A stretch of DNA of 64,000 bases from Cristatella mucedo (Eukaryota; Bryozoa; Phylactolaemata; Cristatellidae): contig WPIO01000001.1 in NCBI GenBank assembly GCA_009760855.2, positions 1,612,001 through 1,676,000 on the forward strand, written 5' to 3'. Below are positions 24,545 to 34,299 of the stretch, piece by piece (position 1 is the stretch's first letter; every line of letters starts with the position of its first letter). Below the pieces are notes generated by a model. The model made no database searches and had not been told where the DNA came from. It saw only the letters and a program-made list of their open reading frames with translations. Position numbers and translations under genes: made by a program.

Positions 24545-26019
24545 TTCCTTCAAGCTCTCTCTTTAATGTTGGTGCCTTACAAGTGTCATGGAGATCGCCG
24601 GTGACAGTCTTTTTTGTTACCGTTACGGAATTGTGATTAGTGCAATGTGCTAATTGCAAGCCATTCCTCCATGCTATTGTATTGCATCATACTCCTCATA
24701 GCATTATCGTTATTATTCCAATTGCAGACAGCTAGTTACGATAAAAGCTGTCCTTGTAAGCCACCTTGTGCAAGTCACTGCTTCTACCTAAGTGTAGAGC
24801 ACCTTGTGAGGAAGTAAAAAAAAAATTGTTTTTGGTTAATTATGACCGTTGGTCTTGTAGACTGCCAGGCCCTGAGGTGCAACTGCATCATGTTGTCATA
24901 ACCCTTTTCAAGTGCTTCAAAAAGTATAGCCCTTGTAAATATAGAATTGTTGTACGGCTTTCATATCACTCTTGTCTTTTTATCGTACTTGGTAGAGTAG
25001 GTAATCATAGACTGTAATCAATCACCCCTATTGTTTGGGTTACCTTAATCACATTCGTTCGAAATGTGGGTGTGCTTGTGCCAAAAGTATAGACAGCTGA
25101 AACTGTAAAGAGAGCTGATCAATTGCTGTTAGTTGAGACTGCATGGACTGCTGCTTAGCCTGCTTATACACGTGATTTCAGAACTCGCGACAGCTGGAAA
25201 GCCACCTGACAAAAACCTACTCGTGTCTTGCTGGCCTTCGGTCAGTTCAGACGGCTTGCCAGACCACCAGCTGCTCTTGAAAGCAGTACATGGCACCGCC
25301 CGGAAGCAGCCAGTCAGGCCAGTTTCATTTAGTTCGGTCTTGGCTCAGCCGTTGTTATGTCGACATAAATTGGGCAAGTTTGGTAAAAAGTAATTTGCAC
25401 TTGAAGCACAGATAACAGACATGCGGCTTTAGTCACTTAACTCACTTTGCTTGTCAAGATAGGTTCGTCGGGTACGGTACGGTACGTCGGGTACGGTCAC
25501 AGTGAGACGTGTCGACATTGCTAGATGCCCTTTAGGCCAAAACCTATAATATCTTGATATCTATAATACCATCCTCCAGTGCCAAAATCATACAAAATGT
25601 ATCGATTGCCCTCGTTTGTATTGCTCTTCAACTAAATGTGTGAAGTGCTAGTGCAACGGAACTACCATGAACCAAAGATGGACACAACTAAGTTGGCAAA
25701 CCGTGCATGTGTGGCTTGACAGGGCAATGGAGGGGCTGGCGTGTTTCTCTTTTTGCACTATGCCTATTTGCAGATAATTTAATTCCAGCTGTGTGAGTAC
25801 AACGGGCCTGCCGTTCATCAGATCCTCGACTATATTATCCTTATGCAAGCTCGGGTTCCAAATCGGAAGTGGCAGTTAGGCTTGATCAGAAATCAGGTGA
25901 CTGATTCACCTGAGCTACTATCGTGAGCACAAGACGGCCTGTTTTTTGGCTTTTGCTATGATATATTGGGGCATAGATCTAAAAATAAATACCCTACCAG
26001 CTGTTAAGCCAAACTGGTT
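24545..26019. other. Intergenic DNA downstream of MEPCE
   Basis: Presumed MEPCE 3' UTR and intergenic sequence. I see no further exon. Around 25470-25495 there is a short tandem of the 'ggtacggtacgtcgggtacgg' type. No recognisable retroelement. Confidence 0.4.
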
Positions 26020-26105
26020 TAATTATAATAGTAATACATTCGATATAGCACCCTCAGAGAACTCAATCTTTTTCTGGGCACTTTACATTTGCTGCAAAGG
26101 AATTT
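26020..26105 (-). mobile_element. LINE 3' tail fragment
   Basis: Antisense terminal hairpin (agcaccctcagagaactcaa ... ctgggcactttacatttgct) preceded by an AT-rich tail. Confidence 0.6.
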
Positions 26106-26299
26106 AAGCTTAAATCAGTCTCAGTTTTTCAGTCCAGCCTGTTAAAGTTGGCGTAATTGTTATCGATTGCATTTTCAATTATTCGATCCAGGCAATACAG
26201 TTTCTTATTTCTGATTTAAGTTATTTAATACTTGTGACACATGAAAGCATGCAGTCATCTAAGCAGCTTGACTGTGAAGTAGAGGGTGCAAAGAGCATA

Positions 26300-26540
26300 G
26301 TTGTCGAATAATAATAAATGTGTATAATGCCCTCAGATAACCTAATCTGCTTCTGGGCACTTCATGAACGTTGTAAAGGAAGCATGATCGGTTAGTAATA
26401 GCATGCTCAATGTCAACCAGCATTCTACCTCTAACAATTCGATCGTGCTTCCTTTGCAGCAAATTTAAAGTGCCTAGAAAGAGATTGAGTTCTCTGAGGG
26501 TGCTATATCAAATGTATTAGTATTATTATTATTATTAACA
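26300..26540. mobile_element. Two LINE 3' tails in inverted orientation
   Basis: A - strand tail (26305-26385, starting with AATAATAATAA) and a + strand tail (26448-26540, ending with TATTATTATTATTATTA) face each other, about 60 bp apart. Together they could form a large foldback. Confidence 0.6.
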
Positions 26541-26544
26541 TGAT

Positions 26545-26840
26545 CAGGTGCCAAGTCAAGGCATGTCCCGACAGTCGGGAGTGAGCTCCCGGCTTGTGTA
26601 TGAACTAAGTTCGCAGTCTCGAAAGGATTTGACGTTCGTACGAGGTGTATCTATTAGATTCAGAAAAGCGTATGGCACTATTCGTAGCTTCGTGGAGAGT
26701 AGATCGTATGGGCAGGCTGGTGAGCTAGAGAATGAATAGACCTAAAAGTGAGTAACATAACCTGGAAGTTGATGGGCTGCTTGATTGGTAGACAGTGCCG
26801 GTCGGCGAGAGGTGGTGCGATGTGGCAACAGCAAAAAAAA
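26545..26840 (-). mobile_element. LINE family A C-terminal fragment
   Basis: Antisense match to the family-A end of ORF2 and flanking sequence (tgtcccgacagtcgggagtg, gcagtctcgaaaggatttga, agcttcgtggagagtagatc). The hairpin end is missing on this side. Confidence 0.55.
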
Positions 26841-27642
26841 TTATGATTCATCTGTACAGCGCCGCAAGAGAACTTGACACACACCCCTTCGATACGGTAT
26901 GTACTGGACGAGATTCAATGCCCACCGAAAGGAGCGTGGGGATATTGGCAAACTTGGGCATTGCTCAATCAGATGGGCCAACGAAAAGAACATACTCAAC
27001 GACGGCAGCAGACTACTGGCTGGCATTTAGACGACAGCCTGGGGCCTATTGGGACTCGTAAGAGCTCAGGGCAAGCGTCTAGCTGGAGATCATTTTACTA
27101 ATGCTGCTTAATAAACACAACAGGCTACGTCTACATGAGCAATGAGTACTGTCGTCGAGTGCTATTGCTGATAACTAGCAACTGCAGTGGCGCGATTACT
27201 GCTTCAAGGTGTTTAAGGTGTGCACAAAAAAAGAAGCTAAAAAGATGCCTGTATCTTATTTGGTGTATTGTGGCAACAAACGCCTTCTCGTGTACGCGGC
27301 ATGGCTACAACTTAATGAGGTGAGCGAAAGCAGCATAGTACAGTGCTGACCTCCTACTAATCACCTGAAACCAGTCTCAATCAGCCTACATTGTTTGGCC
27401 TAGATGAACAGCCAAGCACTGAAATTAAACAAGGCTAGATATAGCTTGAATACTGCAGCACAACAGCAAACTTAGAGCATAGACCAGCGGCGATGCTAAA
27501 AGTGGATTATAATTTAAATATCGACATTGACAACGATGTAGCTCGCAGCGCTCTAAGGAGCCGAGGTCAAGCTCCAGAAATGCACGAGACAGCAAGTCTG
27601 CACTTCCTCCTATGAGCATATCAGCAAGTGACAGCCAGTCCG

Positions 27643-28164
27643 TTACAGGCTAATGCCGCCTCCGAGGAATTCAATTCGACTCGGGGCTTCCGCAAAGGCG
27701 AGCCAATCCGAAGAGTGAGTCGGCAGCAGGCCCATTACTTGGCATTTGTACATTGCCAGGACGAGGCCACCAATATTTCCCAATATGTAACAGAGCTTCT
27801 GAAGAGCAGCCTGGTCACCTTCGATAGTTTTAAATGTTGGCTTCCATTGAATTATCGCCTGTATTGGCTTAAAGAACATCATGCCAACCATCATTATAGG
27901 AAATATCGAGATGGTGTTGCCGGCCATCCACATAATGAAGAGATTCATAGGCAGTTGCTTCACAGGTCCCAGCGCAATATCCCACGATCGCTTGTTAACG
28001 AGTCCAGGATCGACACCCTTTTCATCGACGTTTTCTACGGCAGCATTTCGAGAAAAACCGAGAGGTACGGACAAGTGACTGCTGTCTGACCTGCTCAGAG
28101 ACGCGAAATCCATATGCCACCTCCGGTAGCTCTTATCTTGTGGAGTTTTTTTAACACTGGCCAT
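27643..28164 (-). CDS. EMC4: EMC4, ER membrane protein complex subunit 4
   Basis: A complete 173-residue frame, close to the ~183 residues of human EMC4 (TMEM85). EMC4 is a small subunit of the EMC, which inserts tail-anchored and multipass proteins into the ER membrane. The conserved core is clear: [20 protein letters not shown], then [20 protein letters not shown] and KPIQAIIQ, and the C-terminal block [18 protein letters not shown] followed by [11 protein letters not shown]. Two hydrophobic segments lie at about residues 85-115 and 130-152. The N-terminal third ([20 protein letters not shown]) is polar and divergent. The start is the ATG at 28164; a GTG further upstream is in frame but unlikely. 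There are no introns in the coding sequence and no disabling change. It lies in the gap between MEPCE and the retroelement cluster. Confidence 0.92.
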   Translation of the reverse strand: MASVKKTPQDKSYRRWHMDFASLSRSDSSHLSVPLGFSRNAAVENVDEKGVDPGLVNKRSWDIALGPVKQLPMNLFIMWMAGNTISIFPIMMVGMMFFKPIQAIIQWKPTFKTIEGDQAALQKLCYILGNIGGLVLAMYKCQVMGLLPTHSSDWLAFAEAPSRIEFLGGGISL

Positions 28165-28511
28165 GAGTACTGATTCTCGCGTATCCGCCGACGGCACAAG
28201 ACCGGACAGTTTTTAATACGCCTGATAGCCACCAGACACCCGATGCAAATCAAGCGCCAGACGCGATTAGCAATCTGCAGCAACGGCAGCAAGGACAGCT
28301 GATGACGTTGCATGGAATCGCTACTTTTCCGGAAGCTGCTTTCGCAGACTTCGGCTCGCGGCTGTACGGAAGGCTCGCAAAGAGCATGTCACGAACATTC
28401 AGGCCTCTCTGTATTCATATCTTGTGCCGGTACATCGCATACCTAAAATACTGATATGTTTCAACATTTCAGCTAGCTTGAAGAGCTAGTACTGTCAATA
28501 CGTGCGTTAAT

Positions 28512-28660
28512 AGCAGCTGGTTTGGTCTAGCGGTTAAGGTGCTCGCCCCGACCAAGGTCTGACTGAGGTCGTGGACTCGAGCCCCGAGGCATATGTAAAG
28601 CGCCTGAATAGAGATTAAGTTCTCTTTGGGCGCTATATAAATGAATTATATTTATTTAGC
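28512..28660 (+). mobile_element. tRNA-derived SINE (type 2)
   Basis: The best-preserved sense copy: tRNA-like head 'ctggtttggtctagcggtta' with A box, B-box-like 'gtcgtggactcgagcc', then the hairpin aaagcgcctgaatagagatt ... ctctttgggcgctatataaa and an AT-rich end. It lies upstream of EMC4. Confidence 0.85.
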
Positions 28661-29349
28661 AGCTCACTGCCAATTAAAGCTCCAGTAAAGAGAAACAAAT
28701 TGCTGCATCCGCCGCGGGTATCTAGCCTTAATGCTCTTCAGTTGACTACTCCCTTTAATGATTAGAAGCGGATCATAGATAAGCTGAAAGTGAGCCATCG
28801 AGCTCACCTCTTAAAATCAATGCCCCATTCGCTGCCAGTAAGCTACGACCAGGTTGGCCGGGCTATATCCTCGGGCCGAAATAGGCATTCTGTCTTCTGC
28901 ATGCTGCCGTACCGTGTGCTTCCTCACTTTAATTGCACTCGGGTTTACCATTTTTTCTTATAAATGTTGAAAGACTTCAATCGTGCGATCTGAAAGCAGC
29001 TGGCTGGAACCGGCAGCTTGGAAGAATTTGCACGCTAGATCCGATAACAATATGCTGTAAGAAACGAGTGAGTGTTCAGTTTCTTTTTATATTATTCAAT
29101 TCAGGTAGTGTGCTCGATGTTATTCGGTAGTAATTGTTTAGGCTTTGGGAGAATGCTAAGCGATGAACAGTCTCCAAAGAATTTGAGGTTGGTATGCATC
29201 ACATCTGTGGGATGTGAATTAGCATTTATATAATTTATATGTTGTAATTAACATTAATATATACTAATACTGATATAATACTCGTACTAAAACGAAACAC
29301 TTATATACTAATACTATTACTTATATACTAATACTAATATTAGTACATA

Positions 29350-29570
29350 ACTAATTTATTTGTATAGCGGCCTCAGACCGCTTAATCAACCTAAGAAGGC
29401 TGCTTTTCATGACCTCGGTCCCGAGGTTGTGGGTTCGAATCCTGTGGTTGGTGATTCTTTATCGCCGATGCAAGCTCAAAAATATATATGTAATTCATTA
29501 TTGTAGCTCCATAAGAGAGCTTTCTCTATCTCTATTCGGGTGCTTCACATGTCTTAAAGGCGACTGCTGC
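29350..29570 (+). mobile_element. Composite of SINE type 1 head and tail pieces
   Basis: Contains 'cttttcatgacctcggtccc', 'gaggttgtgggttcgaatcc' (a good B box) and 'gattctttatcgccgatgca' of the type-1 SINE. Pieces of hairpin tail flank it on both sides (gtatagcggcctcagaccgc; agctccataagagagctttc). Confidence 0.55.
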
Positions 29571-30084
29571 TATCTCATGAGCGCCAATCACCTTGCCAGA
29601 GGTAGGTGTGATTTCGCAAGGGTGACTCACATGTGGGCACATCACAGGTTGCTGAGGGCTTTAGCTCAGGAAGAAATAACGTGAACAGCATAACACGTTG
29701 GCACGCGGAATAAAAAAGAGCCTAGCATATCTTATTGCGGAAGGGGCCCTCGGACTGAAGCAATCTGGAAGGCGACTCATGCTGCTTCACGAGTACCAAT
29801 CACAACGCATGTATAAGTGGCTATGTTAGGAAGACTCATACGTTGGCACATCCCTGCTCGCCGAGGGCCCGGAGTTTGGAATGTATGAGCTTCAACAGCG
29901 AGTGCCTAACTAAGGCTCGGGCAATCGTCGCCTTCCGTGACCGGCCATGTCATCCAATGAACGCCTGTCCCCCATTCTTCGGTATGGAGTACTGAGTGAC
30001 GGGAACACTCTGGCCAGAATCCTTATCTCGACTTAATAGCATCGTCCTTTCAATTGACATGATGAATGTACGTCATCGTAATCC

Positions 30085-30453
30085 TGCCGTTTTTGTCATG
30101 CAAGCAGAAAAACGTCTACCGATGACCACCACCACCAGTTTAATATACGACGCACGGGGCAGAGGGAAGCACGACTTGCTTTGCTCATCTCTCCCACTCG
30201 AGTCCCCAGCTCCTCGACCACTGCTGGGCCCTGGCCGACCCCGATGATTCAACCGAGGCGGACCACAGCTGTGCATCGACTGACCCTGATGGTAAATCTA
30301 CCATCTGCTCACCAGTGGGCTACCGGCCGGTGTCCACGTCACATTAGAGGCGGACGACAGCTGTGCACCAGCCCCTCTCGATGATGCTTCTAACAGCTGC
30401 TTCTCAGAAGTTTAGCATAGCAGCAGTACAGGCCTCCATATAACCAAACTACA
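30085..30453 (-). repeat. 3' LTR of the gag-only element
   Basis: 369 bp; ends CAAACTACA on the + strand. It shares 'gacgcacgg', 'gcggaccacagctgtgcatc' and 'accctgatggt' with the right LTR and with the solo LTR at 33537. Confidence 0.8.
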
Positions 30454-30689
30454 CGGTCCCTTGACCTTAAAGTCACACGCTCCCAGCAACAATACAAGTA
30501 ACTGCAATGTATCAAGCAGCATTGATTGAGCCTAGCTGCTATAAAGGCACTATACGTCAGTGCCGTATCGGCATAACAGCTAACATCAACAGCTGACCCC
30601 ACAGGTAGGCTGGCTACCTTACACCTGCTCGCAGGAGGCGAGCTGGTGCACAGCATTTCGCGAGCAGTAGGCAACGTGGGCACCCTGCC

Positions 30690-31235
30690 ATCGTCATTGA
30701 GCTGACTTCAACAGCTGCCGTTTCGTGGACCTCTGCCGCCGTCGCTCCATCTGCTTCAGCCGACCATGCCGATGCATCTCCGACCTGGGCCCTGGCGTCT
30801 CCAACATGCGCTGCCACGCCATCGGCCTGCGAAGCTGCTTCCCTGGCGTGTAAGACTTTTTGGGGTACACAGTCTCTCTGGCCCACACAGACTCTGTCCT
30901 GCACAGACTCTCCGGCCTGCACAGATAATCCAACCTTCGCATATTCTCCGGCCTCCATGGACTCAGTCCTGAACAGACTCTCCCGCCTGCGCAGACTCTC
31001 CGACCGCTGCAGTCTCTCCGACCTGCACAGACACTTCGGCCGGCACAGCCTGTCCGGTCTGGGCCGACTCTCCGGCCTGTGTCGCGTCGCAGCCCACCGA
31101 TTTATCGCAGGCCAACGCTACCTTCACGGCTCGTGCTGCATTGCAGGCCATTGCCTCTCTGGCGGATGCCACAGCCTCCTTCTTCGACGCCGCCGACTCT
31201 CGCGTGACCGCCGCGACCTCTCTCGTGGACACTGT
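30690..31235 (-). repeat. Degenerate ~15-bp tandem repeats coding for Ala/Gln/Ser-rich sequence
   Basis: The + strand repeats variants of 'cagactctccggcctgca' from about 30885 to 31085. On the - strand this reads as repeats of the type Ser-Val-Gln-Ala-Gly-Glu. Further 5' on that strand come Ala/Lys/Glu-rich repeats (AREA, SAASKKEAVAS). It is inside the gag-only element, after the gag frame. Confidence 0.6.
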
Positions 31236-31431
31236 CGCCTTCCTCGCGGATGCTGCCGCCTCTTTGTGCGTCGTCTCGCCGCCTGACGCCTCAGCTCACT
31301 GCAGACAGTTGCCTCGCACAACAACGTTGCCTCTTGGCATACCATCGCCGCCTGGCCAACCGCCAGAGCTGGGATAGCCATTACCTCCTGCTACACGGTG
31401 GCAGCCTGGAAAACCTCTGTCAGTCGACACA

Positions 31432-31776
31432 CTATGGGCGATTGCTGCTGCCGCTTCCGGTACTCCTGTCGGGTCTCTTAGTCCAACCAGCCTTTGCCCG
31501 ATCAGCGTGAAGCAATTGCGCTCTACCGGCCAGCTTGGTGAATGGCCTCACTAGGGCCTCGCGCAGCTTGGTGTAGTCGTCTGGCTCTGCTTGCTGGAGA
31601 CACGAGGCAAACGTGGAGGCTCCACCTCGCATTGCAAGGAGAAAAAACCAGTGCCACTCACTCAGTTCGTAACTACTTTGCTCGATCCCCCTCTCGACGT
31701 TCGGCAGCCAGCCAACGAAGTCTCCAAAGTCATCGAAGCTTTGGAACTCTTCGCAAGACATCTCCAAGGCCATCAT
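31432..31776 (-). CDS. Gag-like polyprotein fragment of the LTR element
   Basis: A 114-residue frame. It contains LLAMRGGASTFASCLQQAEP then DDYTKLREALVRPF, the 'G-A-F-L...Y..L..AL..RF' pattern of the Ty3/gypsy capsid C-terminal region. An acidic N-terminal part (EEFQSFDDFGDFVGWLPNVE) precedes it. The position next to the 5' LTR on the same strand fits gag. Downstream frames continue in other phases with Arg-rich and Ala-rich stretches, so the gene is probably frameshifted. Confidence 0.6.
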   Translation of the reverse strand: MMALEMSCEEFQSFDDFGDFVGWLPNVERGIEQSSYELSEWHWFFLLAMRGGASTFASCLQQAEPDDYTKLREALVRPFTKLAGRAQLLHADRAKAGWTKRPDRSTGSGSSNRP

Positions 31777-31799
31777 CAGCTCCGTCCCGAGAAATAGCT

Positions 31800-32168
31800 T
31801 GTTGCATGGTTCTCACGGCACGCAGAATGCCAACCGACGACCACCGCCACCAGTTTAATGTCCGACGCACGGAACAGAGGGAATCAAGGCTTGCTTCGCC
31901 CCTCTCTTCCACTTGAGTCCCCTCTCCTCTACCACGGCTATGCACTGGCTTATCCCAATGATTCATCCGAGGCAGACCACTGCTGTGCACCGACCGACCC
32001 TGATGGTGAATTCACCATCTGATCTCTAGTGGGTTAATTGCCTGTGTCCACGCCACATCAGAGGCGGATCAAAGCTGGGCATAAGCCCCTCTCAATGATG
32101 CTCCCAACAGCTGTCCAACAGCGGTTTAGTGGAGGAACAGTAAAGGCCTGCATATAATTAACTAGACA
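31800..32168 (-). repeat. 5' LTR of the gag-only element
   Basis: 369 bp, collinear with the left copy. The terminal bases are less well preserved. Confidence 0.8.
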
Positions 32169-33202
32169 TCCTGCCCCCAAGTCAATGGACAGATCAGGTC
32201 CAACATGGTGACCCCTGCTGGCCGTGTCATATTAGAGCCTCTCTAAGCAACACTGAATCCTGCTTGAGTACAAGGACAATCGTATGATCCTCAGAGTGCC
32301 TCTTAGCTGCCTGAGCCGAGGCATAGGATAAAGCTGCTTCCGGGATCAAAGCCCCGAGCACATCAAATGGAATTTTACATGCCTTAGCCTTTTAATTGCC
32401 TAACCACAGAATAACGTGTAACCAGTTGTTACCCGAATTATAAATATCTCAGAAGTGAAAATCTGGCTGCTTGGGCACACAGCCGTTTCAGCACCCCAGC
32501 GTAGATTATGGCCGACCTTGGACGAAATAATAAAATCCTAGTTCGACCCACTTTGATGGGATTCAACGTTTGGCCCCGATACCTCACCAGGCACTAACAA
32601 AAATTACTACTTTTGATGCTTAGATGCCTTCTTCTTCTTAGCTGTCACTGTCCTTGTCTTGTCTTCATCTTGACTGCCGACAGCCGGGGCACTAACTAGC
32701 TGGGCATTGATGGGTCTCCTGACCATCCAGTTTTTAGACTTTCTGATCATCAGCTCTTTATTTGGCAAGTGACAAGCAACTGTTTTTTTCTCGCTGAAAC
32801 GCTCTTTTAATAGATACCGGAAATTATCTAAAACTAGACAGAAATAAGTTTTGAGTCTGAGTTGTTCTACTCCCAAATATCCGCCAACCACGAACAGTCA
32901 AACAGATTATTTCGGCTTTCAGTACGCTTCACGACTTTCAGCTTAGCCAAATTCGATTGTCAGAGATCATAAGGTTTGAAGCTCATACATGCTGTCGCCA
33001 TTAGTGCACATGCCTGGCCAGTGCAGTAAATACCGCAATCGTTCTATGATGGTGTCACTCAAATTTCAATAGCTTAATTCACATGGGTTGGATGCTTGCC
33101 ATGACAGGAAGCAGCAAGACAAGGATAAAAAGACAGCCGCTTGTGAACTACGAAGGCCATGGCTAATGAGACAATATATTTGCGATCATTGCAAGTAGCA
33201 TA

Positions 33203-33977
33203 ACAATAATAATACACCTGATAAAGCCCCCTCAGAGAATTCTATCTCTTTCTACATGCTTTACATTTGCTGCTAATAAAATATGTTTGAATGGTGAGTG
33301 GTATCATGCTTGATAAAACATGAATAACATGGTTAGTGGTGGCATGCACAGGGTCAGCATGCGAGTGTGGTTAGTGGCAGCATGCATAGTGTCAGCACTA
33401 AAAAGCACATAAAGGATGAATCACAGAGACCCACTAAATGCTGTGATAAATAGGTGCGTTTTAGGTTCTTTTTAAATGTGATCAAGTCAGGGGATGCCGT
33501 GACGCAAGTCGGGAGTGAGTTCCAGGCTTTGGGAACTGTAGTTTGTTCGCACAGCAGAGAGCCAGCCGATGCCCAACACCGACAGTTTATTACCAACGCA
33601 CGGAGCCGAAGAGCGAACGGCTCCCTTCGGCCCCTACTCTCGCTCGACTCCCATTCCTCCACTGCTCCGGTCCACCATTTCCCCACCAGCAGGTTACCGG
33701 CCTGTGCCCATCCCACATCACAGGCGGACCACAGCTGTGCATCGGCCGACCCTGATGGTTAATCCACCATCTGGCCACCATCGGTTACTGGCCGGTGTCC
33801 ATGCCACATCACACGCTCATCACAGGAGCCAACATACACTCAAACTACAGGAACATTCGAACTCATCAGCACGGTCTCCAAAGGATTTGAGGTTTGTAGG
33901 AAGTATAGGTAAACAGTTAGATTCCTAAAAGCGGGCGGTACTATGCTTGTCCTGGTTTGGAAGTCGATCTGATAAGT
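33203..33977 (-). mobile_element. LINE family A 3' end, interrupted by a solo LTR
   Basis: Antisense LINE: hairpin at 33223-33266, 3' UTR, then the ORF2 C-terminus up to 33536, continuing at 33855 ('acggtctccaaaggatttga'). The 313-bp solo LTR lies between. Its right end abuts the gypsy LTR at about 33978. Confidence 0.8.
33537..33849. mobile_element. Solo LTR, 313 bp, with 5-bp target duplication
   Basis: Begins TGTAGTTTG and ends CAAACTACA (perfect 8-bp terminal inverted repeat). GGAAC flanks it on both sides (33532-33536 and 33850-33854), and the interrupted LINE resumes directly after. It is related to the LTRs at 30.1 and 31.8 kb. Confidence 0.9.
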
Positions 33978-34252
33978 AGTGTTGTGTGGTGTCTCCAGCG
34001 GCGGCTGTTCTAGTGGGAGTCTCACGGCCACAGCTGGCGCTCGTGCACGGTAAACGGGACTCCTTTATTGCTCTGAACGGGCACATATACGAGTGCTTGA
34101 TCAATCGCAGCAGATGACACGAAAAACAACCTGCATTAGTGGCCCGACGCTTCGCTGCTTCAATGGCTTACCTATTGGTCACTTGTGAGGCGTGTGCATT
34201 AGTGTCCGGTGCTTCGCTAATTGCAGCAGAAGCCGAAGGCGCACACTATATG
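33978..34252 (-). repeat. Gypsy 3' LTR
   Basis: Shares 'tgatcaatcgcagcaga', 'gacacgaaa', 'cattagtggcccga' and 'gtgtgcattagtgtc' with the copy at 41.5 kb. On the - strand it carries AATAAA (34064-34069). A purine-rich GGGGGATGAAGG lies just upstream on that strand. Exact ends are uncertain by several bases. Confidence 0.65.
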
Positions 34253-34299
34253 CCTTCATCCCCCATAGAATGTCAATAAATCGCACAGTCCGCCAGCCT

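Larger units (their letters stand above)
30085..32168 (-). mobile_element. Non-autonomous LTR retrotransposon (gag only)
   Basis: Two direct repeats of exactly 369 bp (30085-30453 and 31800-32168) flank a 1346-bp interior. They are diverged from each other but collinear over their full length. Both begin TG on the + strand; on the - strand the left one starts TGTAGTTTGG and the right one TGTCTAGTTA. The interior holds a gag-like frame on the - strand and an Ala/Gln/Ser-rich repeat region. There is no protease, reverse transcriptase or integrase. A purine-rich stretch (aaggtcaaggg on the - strand) precedes the left LTR, as a polypurine tract would. No clean target-site duplication is seen. The element probably depends on a Ty3/gypsy relative. 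Confidence 0.8.

Noticed and set aside
26305-26540. CRISPR-like or bacterial inverted repeat structure
   Set aside because: The repeats are LINE tails in an animal genome; there are no regular spacers or cas genes.
30957-31377. + strand frames rich in Leu/Ser/Arg (SGLHRL-type repeats)
   Set aside because: They are the antisense reading of the repeat region in the gag-only LTR element, whose gag lies on the - strand.
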